Shown piece after piece: positions 28,145 to 38,053 of a stretch of DNA of 64,000 nt (position 1 is the stretch's first letter; every line of letters begins with the position of its first letter). The notes beneath the pieces were generated by a model, which was not told the origin of the DNA, ran no database searches, and worked only from the letters and a program-made list of their open reading frames with translations. Both the position numbers and the translations under genes were made by a program. Origin of the DNA: Glaciecola sp964418575. GTDB lineage: Bacteria; Pseudomonadota; Gammaproteobacteria; Enterobacterales; Alteromonadaceae. Location: assembly GCA_964418575.1 (NCBI GenBank), contig CAYQMI010000001.1, positions 1 through 64,000 on the forward strand, given 5' to 3'.

Positions 28145-28330
28145 ATGGAAGAAATAACACAAGTACAAAGTAAGCAAGTCAGTGGAGGTTTTACTATTGT
28201 GATGCTGCGTAATTTACCCGAACGTGTTTTTATTGACACAACCACCCCGCAATACCTAGGTTATAGCCCAGCGTCTGCGAGTAATTTACGCACGATTGCT
28301 GGTAACACTAAGTTACATGCCTTCGCTTGA
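28145..28330 (+). CDS. Small peptide with double-glycine (bacteriocin-type) leader
   Basis: The frame encodes 61 residues. GGAG lies six bases before the ATG, a strong ribosome site; a TTG in frame 12 bases upstream overlaps this site and is not the start. The first 15 residues (MEEITQVQSKQVSGG) match the GG-type leader pattern of peptides matured by C39 ABC transporters: hydrophobic at -12, Val at -4, Gly-Gly at -2/-1. The remaining 46 residues (FTIVMLRNLPERVF to NTKLHAFA) have no Cys and a net positive charge. It follows the last gene of the TldD-MoxR cluster by 153 bases on the same strand. No C39 transporter is nearby. A secreted peptide or bacteriocin-like precursor is possible but unproven. 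Confidence 0.6.
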   Translation: MEEITQVQSKQVSGGFTIVMLRNLPERVFIDTTTPQYLGYSPASASNLRTIAGNTKLHAFA

Positions 28331-28769
28331 GTAAGTGGGTAAGTCATGTTGCGTAGGCTAAGCCGGCTGTTTGGCCTGCGCTACACGACCCATTCCTTTT
28401 CATAGTCCTACTATCTGCATTTTCAAGCTGAATTAGTGTTTATTTCTCTTGTTTAGGTATTAAAAATAGCACCTTAAATACACTTTCACTTTTCATATAC
28501 AAAGAGTATCCTTACTAAATAAGGCGGTAGCTTTTAAAAAATCGCCACACACCATATTGAAAAGCCGAAGAGCTATACGCAGTTATGGGAAGCGTTTAAT
28601 TAAAAACGCAGACAATCAATTTACTCGCCTGTATATCTTCTGTCACGGTTCGCTGGAGTAGTTGCCTTAGTCAAGGCATTCACGCAATTATGATTAAAAC
28701 ATAGATCTGCTTATGGGGTGAGTTATCAAGCAGCCAAGTTATACTAAGCTACATTCTGAAAATGTAGTT
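28331..28769. other. Intergenic stretch before the diguanylate cyclase gene
   Basis: No convincing gene is present. A 19-codon frame (28346-28405, MLRRLSRLFGLRYTTHSFS) is cationic but lacks a ribosome site. A small hairpin TGCCTT-AGTC-AAGGCA lies near 28661-28676 without a T run. I looked for a GEMM-type c-di-GMP riboswitch because a GGDEF gene follows and did not find its conserved core. Confidence 0.4.
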
Positions 28770-29738
28770 TTGCTTATCATCAGTGCGGGCATCACGCTTG
28801 GCCTATTTCCTTTTGCAGTGCTGCGCGCAATGCAAGCTGACTGGGCTATTGCACTTATGAACTCAACGGTTGTGTTGGGTACCTTCATACTGTTCATACA
28901 TCTGCTCATCACAAAAAAAGCAATGATTGCCCGAACAGGTTTGTCGGTTTTAACTATCTTCGCAATGACTGCGACAATCCATTTCAAAGGAGCTGATAAT
29001 ATTCATTGGGTTTATCCCGCCCTCACTACTACCTTTTTCTTACTATCACCTCGCACCGCAGCGATACTGACCTCTTCGTTTTTATGTATTGTCATTATGA
29101 TGATATGGAATGAAGTTAGCTTTTTATTCATCCTAACATTTGGTATTTCAGCTGGTGCTACTTTTTTGTTTTCGTATGCCTTCTCAAAGCGCATGCACAC
29201 TCAAGCCTTGTTTCTTGAACATCTCGCAACTACAGACTCCTTAACAGGTGTGGGCAATCGCCGGCGCTTGGAAGAAAAGCTTTTAGAAATAACGAAGCGA
29301 ATTAAACGATATCCAGAGCAGTGCTGTTCTTTAATTATCTTTGATATCGACTATTTCAAACAGGTTAATGATACCTATGGTCACGCGTCGGGCGACCAAG
29401 TATTGCAAAAATTTACGGATATAATGACCAACAATATTCGAGATGTTGATAGTTTCTATCGCCTAGGCGGTGAAGAGTTTGTATTAGTACTTGAGAATAC
29501 GAACTTATTTGAAGCTAAGAAGCTGGCTAAGAAGTTAGCTTTGGAAATTGAAAATAGTCGTTGGCAAATTGATGAATTACAGATAACCACGTCGGCAGGT
29601 ATTGCCCAGTATAACGTTACAGAAACTTCTTATGATTGGCTCAAGCGTGCGGATGCAGCGCTATATAACGCAAAATCAAACGGCAGAAATCAATGCCTCA
29701 TCAATAATGACTTTTCAACCGCAAGTGCAGAGCTATAG
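28770..29738 (+). CDS. Membrane-bound diguanylate cyclase (GGDEF)
   Basis: It synthesises cyclic di-GMP from two GTP. About five to six hydrophobic helices fill residues 1-140, and the GGDEF domain follows (DSLTGVGNRRRLEEKL, FDIDYFKQVNDTYGHASGDQVL, RLGGEEF). The catalytic loop is GGEEF, which is active in the family. An inhibitory I-site RDVD (RxxD) lies five residues before it, so product feedback is expected. The start is uncertain: the TTG at 28770 is the first usable codon after an in-frame TGA at 28719 and has only a weak ribosome site. The 3' end overlaps the convergent ThrE gene by six bases. Confidence 0.9.
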   Translation: MLIISAGITLGLFPFAVLRAMQADWAIALMNSTVVLGTFILFIHLLITKKAMIARTGLSVLTIFAMTATIHFKGADNIHWVYPALTTTFFLLSPRTAAILTSSFLCIVIMMIWNEVSFLFILTFGISAGATFLFSYAFSKRMHTQALFLEHLATTDSLTGVGNRRRLEEKLLEITKRIKRYPEQCCSLIIFDIDYFKQVNDTYGHASGDQVLQKFTDIMTNNIRDVDSFYRLGGEEFVLVLENTNLFEAKKLAKKLALEIENSRWQIDELQITTSAGIAQYNVTETSYDWLKRADAALYNAKSNGRNQCLINNDFSTASAEL

Positions 29739-30959
29739 TGCCTTTTTAGTGGGTACAATAACATTCGCAAAAATAAGACCTGCTACTAAAGACATAAAAA
29801 TGACAAAAGTTTCTTGGCCTACATGGTCGGTTTGCATAAAGTCTTGGCCAGAAACAAAGGAGTTAAGGCTAATATAGGTTTTAGAGCCAGGTACCAACAC
29901 GATTAAGCCCTGCATTAATACAATAGTTGCCGGAGCATTTGCTATGCGAGTAAATACATTCGCAAACACGCCAACGGCAAACGCACCAACAAAGGTGCCT
30001 AAACCAAACTCTAAATACTTGGCTGCCCAGTAGGTGCCAAAGTAGCCAATAAATCCACACAGGATTGCCCACGGCGCATGTTTTATCCGGAGTTTAAAAA
30101 TGACTACAAGGGCAGAGCAGAGCGTCAATACTGCAATCCAAACGGCCCATTTCGGTGCAGCTTCAGTGGGCATTAGCACGACTTCACTAAACATCCAAAA
30201 ACCAATCGCAATACCCAAAAATGCGCCAAAATAGAGTTTAAACAGCTGCATAAGGGCGTCCATTACCCTGGCTGTGCCCGACACTAAATGCCGAGAAGAG
30301 AGTTCGGCTAAGCCAATGGTAAGCGCCAGTCCGGGTATAAAAATAATAATAGATGACAAAACTACCAAACGAATATTGATGTCGGGGTCGACTAAACTGC
30401 TGATCGCGCAGGCACAAATACCCGCAACCAAAGCCACCGCTGGCTCAAGCATCAGAGCAACACGTTTACTTTTGGTCGCAATGAAGTAAATGAGATGCAT
30501 GACAAGCCCTATCGCTCCAGCTGCTACCGCATCGTCAAAGCTTGAGCCCATTACTAAGGCAAATGAGCCTGTAGATAAGCCAAAAGCTAAAAACTCTACA
30601 ATGGGATGATAAAAGTTAGGCAAGCTGTCAATGCTTGTAAGCTCAGCGTCGGCTTCTTCAAGTGTGAGAGTGCCGGTAAGTAAACGATTAACAAGTTCAT
30701 CGGTGCGAGACAGAGAGCCCAAGTCAATTTCACCGGGCTGCACGCGAGCTGCATGATTATATTCGTCCTCGTGTTTATCGCTCCAGATCACGAAGGTTAA
30801 GGATGTTGGGGTAGAAATAAAACTCGCGTTTACATTCAGGTAGTTTGCTACCTCAGAAAGGTGTGCTTCTAAGCGAAACGCGGGCGTGCCGTATTTGTGT
30901 AGCATCTTTCCGAGCTTAACAATAAACCTGCGAATTTGTATAAAATCTTGCTTTTCCAC
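29733..30959 (-). CDS. ThrE-family threonine/serine exporter
   Basis: The family exports threonine and serine across the inner membrane. This 408-residue form combines both halves: a cytosolic N-terminal domain (GTPAFRLEAHLSEVANYLNV, STPTSLTFVIWSD) and two blocks of about five helices each (ALVMGSSFDDAVAAGAIGLVMHLIYF; and the C-terminal half ending with GLIFANVIVPT). The start is GTG at 30959, with AGGG six bases upstream. It is encoded convergently with the diguanylate cyclase, which it overlaps by six bases, and follows cheB on the same strand by 25 bases. Confidence 0.88.
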   Translation of the reverse strand: MEKQDFIQIRRFIVKLGKMLHKYGTPAFRLEAHLSEVANYLNVNASFISTPTSLTFVIWSDKHEDEYNHAARVQPGEIDLGSLSRTDELVNRLLTGTLTLEEADAELTSIDSLPNFYHPIVEFLAFGLSTGSFALVMGSSFDDAVAAGAIGLVMHLIYFIATKSKRVALMLEPAVALVAGICACAISSLVDPDINIRLVVLSSIIIFIPGLALTIGLAELSSRHLVSGTARVMDALMQLFKLYFGAFLGIAIGFWMFSEVVLMPTEAAPKWAVWIAVLTLCSALVVIFKLRIKHAPWAILCGFIGYFGTYWAAKYLEFGLGTFVGAFAVGVFANVFTRIANAPATIVLMQGLIVLVPGSKTYISLNSFVSGQDFMQTDHVGQETFVIFMSLVAGLIFANVIVPTKKAL

Positions 30960-30984
30960 GGATGCCCTAAGCTTTGGTTGGCGA

Positions 30985-32076
30985 CTACAATGAAGATAGT
31001 GCCTTTGCGATATCGTAATTGGGCAGTACCATACTCGCTCCGTTTAATTTTACAAGTTCTTTTGGCATTCCGTATACAACACAGCTTTGTTCAGACTCTG
31101 CAATAGTCGTTGCGCCTTGCGAGTGAGCTTTAGCCATCGCTGCCGCGCCATCATTTCCCATGCCGGTTAACTGCACGAAACAGACTTTGTCAGCGCTTAT
31201 CACTTTTAAGGTCGACTCTACTAACTGCGTAATGCTCGGTCGCCATATGTGATGTGATTGTTCAGTGTTGGGCCTGGCATGCAAACGCCCGCCTTGCTTA
31301 AATACTTCAATATTTGCATCGCCTTGTGCTACATAAACCTTTCCTCTTTGCAACGCTTGACTGGTGTTGAGCTCTTCTACGTCTAAAGCAGAGAGTTTAT
31401 TTAGGCGCTGGGCAAACACATTGGTAAATCTTGCAGGCATATGCTGAGCAATGATCACAGGGTAGGGGTAGCTAGCGGGTAAATTTGGAATAATCTCTTG
31501 CAGGCAACTTGGTCCGCCTGTGGATACGCCAATGACAACAAGTTCAATGTCGCTTTTCGGTGCAGTTGAATGAGAGCCGAAAAGCTTAGCTGAAGCAAAC
31601 TGCTGTGAATGTTCTTTATCATGGTCAAATGACGATATCTTCGCTCTATGGCGGCCAATACGAGAATGCATATTGACCTTACTTGCATTGGTAACTTTAC
31701 TCACAAGCATGTATTTACTTCGGTTTAACGACAATGATACCGAGCCATTAGGTTTAGCAATATAGTCAATCGCGCCTAAATCTAAGGCTTTAAGGGTTTC
31801 GCCCGCATTTTTTTGTGTCAGCGATGAAATCATAACTACCGGAGTAGGGTATTTCTCCATGATTTTAGATAAGCACTCTAGGCCATCCATTATAGGCATG
31901 TTGATATCAAGGGTGATGACATCAGGTTCAAAGCGAATTATTTTCTCTAGACACTCAATGCCGTTAGCAGCGGTGTCGGTGAGCATGCCATGTTCAATGA
32001 GTGCCGCACAGATATGGCTTCGCATAATCGAAGAATCATCTACTACGAGCACTTTTATTGCCGCTTTGTTTTGCAT
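30985..32076 (-). CDS. cheB: CheB-type response regulator / protein-glutamate methylesterase
   Basis: The N-terminal receiver (VLVVDDSSIMRSHI; phospho-acceptor in VITLDINMPIMDG; VMISSLT) is followed by a linker and the methylesterase domain. Its catalytic triad regions are visible: VIGVSTGGPS (Ser), IAQHMP (His) and LTGMGNDGA (Asp). CheB demethylates or deamidates glutamyl residues of chemoreceptors. At 363 residues it is the normal length. No other che gene lies in the window, so it is an orphan copy that may serve a distant array, or a non-flagellar pathway such as pili. GGAAAG precedes the ATG. Confidence 0.92.
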   Translation of the reverse strand: MQNKAAIKVLVVDDSSIMRSHICAALIEHGMLTDTAANGIECLEKIIRFEPDVITLDINMPIMDGLECLSKIMEKYPTPVVMISSLTQKNAGETLKALDLGAIDYIAKPNGSVSLSLNRSKYMLVSKVTNASKVNMHSRIGRHRAKISSFDHDKEHSQQFASAKLFGSHSTAPKSDIELVVIGVSTGGPSCLQEIIPNLPASYPYPVIIAQHMPARFTNVFAQRLNKLSALDVEELNTSQALQRGKVYVAQGDANIEVFKQGGRLHARPNTEQSHHIWRPSITQLVESTLKVISADKVCFVQLTGMGNDGAAAMAKAHSQGATTIAESEQSCVVYGMPKELVKLNGASMVLPNYDIAKALSSL

Positions 32077-32206
32077 GCTTTCCTTATTGTTTAGCTTTTG
32101 TTAATCCGCTTTCGCGTGCATTAGCCGCTTTACTGTGAATTATTAAAATAGTTTCTATACTTTAGTCATCGGTAAATTTACTGAAATGGTGAGTATAATT
32201 TCTCGC

Positions 32207-34516
32207 CTATATCGCATTTTTTGTCTTCTCTTTTCTTTGCTTGTAAGCAAACAACAAAAGTGCAGGCAGTATCGTTAAGTCTACTATTAACGCGGCAACG
32301 ATAATAATGGCGGTGAGCAAACCCATTTCAGAATTGATGGCAAAATCAGAAAACGCTAACACTGAAAACCCTGCCGCTAATACTACGGTTGTAATAACCA
32401 GAGCGGTACCAACGTTTTTAAAAGCAAAATCAACACTTTTTACTGCATTATTACCTTGATCAAAGGCAGTTTTGAACTTACTCAAAAAGTGTACGGTATC
32501 GTCGACGATAATACCTAAGGTCATGGTAAGCACTACCGAAAGTGCCATGCTAATATTGCCTGAGTAAAGCGCCCATATGCCAAATCCGATGACCGCAGGT
32601 AACAAGTTTGGTAGCAAACTGATTACGCCTAATTTAATACTCTTCAGCGCAAATACTAACAGCAATGAAATCACTAGAAGAGCCATCAATGCTCCGGTAA
32701 TCATGCCCTGCATGTTTGCCTTGCCAATATGAGCAAAAATAAGCGGTATGCTGGCAGCCTCTACTCTGTACTGGGGTGCATTTTCTTGCATAAAGGTTTT
32801 TGCGCGCATTTCAAAGTCAGTAAATTCGCTGCTGCCTAAATTTTTTAATGTCACCATTACGCGTACGGCAGATTTGTTTATGTCAATTTGATTATTGATA
32901 TCGAGACCAAAGGGGAGCGACATTTCGTAAAGCAATAAGTATTGCGCTGCCAGTTCTTGTTCGTCGGGCAGACGATAATAGTCCGGATTATCTTGATTCA
33001 TATTCTTGCTCAAGCGCTTGATGGTATTGGTATAACTCACCACATGATCAACTTCAGCTTGTTGCTCTAACCATTCGGTAAAAGCCTCAACGCTGCTCAA
33101 GAATTCTGGCGTGTTGATGGCGTTTTCTTGGTCGGTATAAATCGCAAAATCGACGTTGCTGGTTCCGCTTAAATTATCTTGTTGGAAATCAGCATCTTGA
33201 CGGAATTTATTGTCTTTGTCGAAATACTCAATCACGATGTCGTTAAGCTTGTTTTGTGATGACAAATAGCCACTTACCGAGGTAAGAACGACGCAAAGTA
33301 CTAACAATAATCGGCTATGTTTAACGATAGCATCTGAGAGTGTTGACCATGCTCCGTGAGCGTGGTGTTTTGATACGCGAGCAAATTTGATTGGTAATAT
33401 TACCAACAACGAAGGTAATAAGGTAAGCGATAGTAAGCAAGCGAACAGCACGCCTACGGCAACTAAGTTTCCAAGGTCACTCAAAATGGGCACTTTGGCA
33501 AAATTAAGGGTCAGAAAACCTACTGCGGTAGTAACGCTGGTAATAACGATAGGGCGAACATTTAAGTTTAAAGCTTGTTTAATGGCGCTTATTTTATTGT
33601 CGCCTAGTTGCATGCGATAGCGCACACCTGCTAATAGATGCACACTGTCTGCAATCGCCAAGGTCATGATAATAATAGGCACATTAACGGTGGCTATATT
33701 CATAAATAAACCCGCCCAACCACCAATGCCCATGGTGGCACCAATACTTGTGAATACCACAATTAAGGTTGCTATGGCGGCATAAAATGAGCGCATCAGC
33801 AAAATCAACATAGCCGTTATTAACACAAACATAAGAGGAAAAAGTGTTTGTGCGTCTTTTTGCGCCGCAAGGAACATGGCATCGGTCATGATAACAATGC
33901 CCGAGAGACGTATTTCATGACTGCTGAATTCATTCTGATAGGGTTCAATCATGGCCCGAACATAAGCGCCAATTTCAGTGATCTCAGCGGTTTGGTCGCC
34001 GTCGGGCAGTTGAACGTTGATATTGATCATGGCCACTTTGCCATCGGGGGATATGAGCTTATTTACCAAGTCTACTTCGTTCAGCGCCACGTCTTGAATT
34101 CTTTCAATCCGAGCATCATTCAGCCAATCAAGTTCTAGCAGCAAGTCTTCAACTACTAGGTCGTCGTCTAAATCGTAGGTATGTTGGAAGTTGGTAATTG
34201 AATCAACACGCGTAGACAGAGGTATTTGCCAACTGCTGTCACTTAGGCGCTTTATTAGAGTGAGACTTTCGGTATTAAATAGATCGGCCCCGGGCTTCGA
34301 AATAACAATGGAAACGCTTTCATTTTTGGTGAATATGCGCTGCATGTTTTCGTACGCGAGTCGCTGAGGGTTATCGGCCTCGAAAAATACTTTGTAATCG
34401 CCCCTGAAGTATAGGTTTTTCGCACCCACAGAAAGCCCTAGAATGCTAATAATGAGCAAAGCAATCACCCACCAAGGGTGCTCAAAAATAAATTTATACC
34501 AGTTGCGTGTGCTCAT
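32207..34516 (-). CDS. RND/MMPL-family exporter
   Basis: The 769-residue protein has the duplicated six-helix MMPL/RND layout, with a first helix near 15-33 and periplasmic loops at about 35-215 and 430-590. Conserved TM4-type motifs are ADSVHLLAGVRYRM and, in the second half, LGIIVDDTVHFLSKFKTAF. Single-gene members of this class move hydrophobic molecules such as hopanoids or lipids, but the substrate cannot be read from the sequence. No membrane fusion protein is encoded with it. Regulation is not evident. The downstream gene is cheB after 130 bases. Confidence 0.85.
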   Translation of the reverse strand: MSTRNWYKFIFEHPWWVIALLIISILGLSVGAKNLYFRGDYKVFFEADNPQRLAYENMQRIFTKNESVSIVISKPGADLFNTESLTLIKRLSDSSWQIPLSTRVDSITNFQHTYDLDDDLVVEDLLLELDWLNDARIERIQDVALNEVDLVNKLISPDGKVAMININVQLPDGDQTAEITEIGAYVRAMIEPYQNEFSSHEIRLSGIVIMTDAMFLAAQKDAQTLFPLMFVLITAMLILLMRSFYAAIATLIVVFTSIGATMGIGGWAGLFMNIATVNVPIIIMTLAIADSVHLLAGVRYRMQLGDNKISAIKQALNLNVRPIVITSVTTAVGFLTLNFAKVPILSDLGNLVAVGVLFACLLSLTLLPSLLVILPIKFARVSKHHAHGAWSTLSDAIVKHSRLLLVLCVVLTSVSGYLSSQNKLNDIVIEYFDKDNKFRQDADFQQDNLSGTSNVDFAIYTDQENAINTPEFLSSVEAFTEWLEQQAEVDHVVSYTNTIKRLSKNMNQDNPDYYRLPDEQELAAQYLLLYEMSLPFGLDINNQIDINKSAVRVMVTLKNLGSSEFTDFEMRAKTFMQENAPQYRVEAASIPLIFAHIGKANMQGMITGALMALLVISLLLVFALKSIKLGVISLLPNLLPAVIGFGIWALYSGNISMALSVVLTMTLGIIVDDTVHFLSKFKTAFDQGNNAVKSVDFAFKNVGTALVITTVVLAAGFSVLAFSDFAINSEMGLLTAIIIVAALIVDLTILPALLLFAYKQRKEKTKNAI

Positions 34517-34667
34517 AGTCTTCTGTGGATTTTACACTTGTGTATAGAGTGTAACGGAGCAAAGTAGGAAAGGTTAAGTGTATTTTGGATTTAGATCTTC
34601 GCAAAGCGGCTCATTCTCATAACAACATGGGGCATTGCCGCCCCCAACGTCATTACAACCCCACACA

Positions 34668-34778
34668 GTCATTCCCGCGAAAGCGGGAACCTCCCAACGA
34701 ATCACCTGAGCTTAAACAAAGCTCATCATTCAAACAACTTCCGCAGATTTTGGAGCTTCCCACTTTCGTGGGAATGAC
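34668..34778. repeat. Palindromic REP/MITE-like element at a scaffold gap
   Basis: The segment opens with GTCATTCCCGCGAAAGCGGG (hairpin TTCCCGC-GAAA-GCGGGAA) and closes with CCCACTTTCGTGGGAATGAC (hairpin TTCCCAC-TTTC-GTGGGAA). The two ends are inverted copies of each other. A smaller stem (GAGCTT/AAGCTC) lies between. GTCATTCCC-type palindromes are a widespread intergenic repeat class in Gammaproteobacteria. The gap begins directly after the GAC end, as expected if a repeated element broke the assembly. Any coding call through it is spurious. Confidence 0.65.
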
Positions 34779-34878
34779 NNNNNNNNNNNNNNNNNNNNNN
34801 NNNNNNNNNNNNNNNNNNNNNNNNNNNNNNNNNNNNNNNNNNNNNNNNNNNNNNNNNNNNNNNNNNNNNNNNNNNNNN
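34779..34878. other. Scaffold gap (100 N) removing the 3' end of the HAE1 pump gene
   Basis: Exactly 100 N. It falls between a palindromic repeat and the C-terminus of the RND pump, so the pump's stop codon lies in the missing sequence. Between 34517 and 34668 I see no gene. Confidence 0.95.
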
Positions 34879-37800
34879 ATGCTTTCAGCAGGTTTACTAC
34901 TACGTATAAATAAACCTTTCACAAAGCCAGCGATTGCTCTAAACATGCCGCCAATATCCGAGAGTATTAAATATAAGCACGGAACTAATAGCAGTGTTAC
35001 GAGCGTTGCATACATTACAGCAAAGCCTAGTGCTACTGCCATGGGTATTACAAAACCTGCCTGTAGGCTTGTTTCGAACATAATGGGTAGCACGCCTGCA
35101 AAAGTTGTAAACGAGGTTAATGTAATCGCTCTAAACCTTGAGCAGCCTGCGTCAATCACCGCATCTTTTATACTGTAACCTTGTGCTCTTCTCTGGTTAA
35201 CAAAGTCGGTCATTACGAGGGAGTCGTTAATCACTACCCCGGCTGCTGCAATTAGACCAAAGGAAGAAAACATACTGATATCCATACCAAATATGAAATG
35301 CCCCCAAATTGCGCCGGTAAAGCTAAAGGGAATCACTGACATAATGATCAAAGGCTGTGCATAGCTTTTTAAGGGCACGGCCAATAGGATGTATACCATC
35401 ACCATACCCGCCGCAAAGAACATGATCTGCTGTGCTTGCTGAGCCTGTTGTTCCTCAATTTGACCACCTAGCTCGGTCTTTACCGAAGGGAAGGCTTCTT
35501 TAAGCGCAGGCAGAATATTTTCTTTGATATTATCTACCACTTCATTCGGTTCGATTACTTGCTCATCGATTGAGCCCCAAATGTAAACGCTTCTGTAGCC
35601 GCCTTCACGGCGTATGTAACTGATTCCTGGTGCCTCATATAAATCCACCACGTCACCAAGCATCACTTCCTGACCAGTAGGAGTGGTAATAAGTGCATGC
35701 TTTAAATCTGCGAATCTTTCGCGAGTAAGCTGAGGATAACGCACCATTACACGCACTTCCTCGCCATCGCGCAGCACTCTTTGTGCTTCACCACCGTAAA
35801 AACTAGCGCCTACCTGGGCAGCAATACTGCTTAAGTCTAGACCCAAATCATAAGCAACCGCTTTTAATTGAAGTTGCACTTCTTTGCTGTCAGGGTCTAT
35901 TGTAGAACTTATATCAAACAAGCCTTTTTCAGTTTGCAACTGATCAATCATCATACGACCTGCTGCATTGAGTGTGGCAATATCTGAGCCAAACAGCATG
36001 TAGCCAAATTCGCCGTCATCGCCTCCGCCATTTACATCATCTTGTATAGTGAAGGACTTCATGCCAGCAATTTCAGGCATTGCTTCACGCCAGCGACGGG
36101 CAAGTTCAAAGGTATCGAAATGACGCAGATCTTCATCTACCAATGGAGCCATCAAACGACCTTCAGTGCGCCCTTGGTTCCAAACAAGAATATCGCGCAC
36201 CATACCGCTACCGTATTCTTGCTTTATTTGTTCATCCACCTCTAGCACAACACGTTCAACCGTTTTTAGTGCCTCAATAGTGACTTCATCAGCAACGGTT
36301 TCACTCATTTCGATGGTAATACTTGGGAAGTCATGGGGGACTTTTGGTTCGGGTATCATGCGTACGTAGTTTGCTTGAATTAAACCATAGCTGACTATCA
36401 GCATTGCTATAAAACCTGCTAATACCAACCAGCGCTGACGAGTACAAGCTGTAACGAAACGCTTGTAGGGGCCTTGAATAAAACTGTTGTAGGCGATATT
36501 AAACCGCTCTCTCCAACCGTTTTCTTTTAAAGGTTTAAATGTTGAATGTGCAATGTGCGCAGGCAGTATTAGTTTTGACTCAATCAATGAAAAGATTAAA
36601 CATAAGATTGCTACGCCAGCGATATTGATGAAAAAGTCGCCCATCGGGCCTGAGGTAAATACAAAGGGCGCAAATACCGCGATGGTAGTAAGTACACCAA
36701 AGGTAGCGGGCGTTGCCACTTTTTTTGCACCAATAATTACATTGCGCACGCCACCGCCATTTTTTTCAATCTCAGTGTAGGCACTTTCGCCAATCACTAT
36801 GGCGTCGTCCACCACAATCCCCAGCACCATAATAAAGGCGAAAAGTGATAGGATATTGATGGTAATGCCCAACATCGGCATTAACATCATGGCGCCTAAA
36901 AAGCATACGGGCAAACCAATCATTACCCAAAACGCTAGCTTGACGCGTAAAAACAGCGCGAGCATTAAAAATACTAAGATTGCTCCCTGCATCATATTAC
37001 CCAGCATCATGTCCAAACGTCCATTGAGGTAGTAGGTCATGTCCACCAGTACTTCTAGGCTTACGCCATCAGGCAAGCTTTCATTGCGCTGTTTTACATA
37101 GCTTTTAACAGAATCTGCAACCGGAATAACGTTTTGGCTCTTTGTCGCATTCACCGCGATGTAAATCGCATTTTTGCCATTGTATTTGAAGTAGCGCTCG
37201 CCCTCGGTGAATTCATCTTTGATAACCGCAACGTCTTTTAAAAGTACTCTTGCACCGCCACTTCCAACTTTGACAGGAATATCGCGAAACTCCTCGCCGT
37301 TATAGAACTGATTTTCCACCCGAACGGCTATCATGCCGCTGTCGCTTCGAATTTGACCTGCCGAAAAGTTAGCAGAATAGCGTCGAATTGCTTGGGTAAC
37401 GTCATTTATAGTGAGATTGTACTTGCGCAGCATTTCAGGCTGAATTTCGATGCCTATTTCAGCATCTGGAGCCTGTGCTTCGGCAATTTGCACGTTACTC
37501 AACTGCAGTAATTCGTCTTCAATTTGAAGCGCAATAGGTTTGAGCTCAGTCAATGGCATGTCTGCTACTAGCGATAACTCCACCACTTGCTGCTGCCATT
37601 CAATTTGAGAAACGGTAATAGGCTCCATTGATGCAGGGAAGGTAGCGATACTGTCTACACGAGCCTTAATTTTATCGAGCACATCAGGCAGATGTTCAGA
37701 AGCATGAATCTCCATCGTTACTCGACCACCGCCACGCCATGAGCGCCCGACTGACTTTTTAATTTCAGTCACATCGGTGATGGCCTCTTCTATCTTAATG

Positions 37801-38042
37801 ACGATGTTTTCTTCTATCTCTTTAGGAGACGCGCCAGGGTAGGAGACGTTGGCCGTAATATAGTTAATTTCAATATTCGGAAACATCTGCTTTTGGATAG
37901 TGGCATAGCTAATTACACCCATGATGATGATAAAAGCCATAAGCAGGTTAGCAGCCACTGGGTTTTGTGCGAAAAAGGCAATAAGGCCTGTGGGCATACT
38001 TTTAGATTCAGGTGTGTCGCTTTGAGTGTGTTGAGTATCCAT
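34879..38042 (-). CDS. HAE1-type RND efflux pump (C-terminus lost in gap)
   Basis: This inner-membrane proton-driven efflux pump shows about 1054 residues. Features are the first helix (PVAANLLMAFIIIMGVISYATIQKQMFPNIEI), porter domain motifs (VSYPGASPKEIEENIVIKIEEAI), TM4 with the proton-relay aspartates in LGIVVDDAIVIGE, and the second half (FGLIAAAGVVINDSLVMTDFVNQRRAQG). The last readable residues are FVKGLFIRSSKPAES before the gap; the frame on the far side is repeat sequence, not protein. It is encoded 11 bases after its membrane fusion protein. No outer-membrane TolC partner is in the operon. GGGGAAGG precedes the ATG. Confidence 0.93.
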
Positions 38043-38053
38043 GTGCCTTCCCC

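Noticed and set aside
28346..28405. 19-codon cationic peptide MLRRLSRLFGLRYTTHSFS after the GG-leader gene
   Set aside because: No ribosome site and too short to judge; could be chance. Kept only as a note in the intergenic entry.
28560..28769. Possible c-di-GMP riboswitch before the GGDEF gene
   Set aside because: Searched by eye for the GEMM core; the conserved loops are missing and only a short hairpin is present.
34653..34778. Continuation of the RND pump frame through the gap into 34653-34778
   Set aside because: The translated segment is the palindromic repeat, not protein; the gap size is arbitrary so the frame match is accidental.
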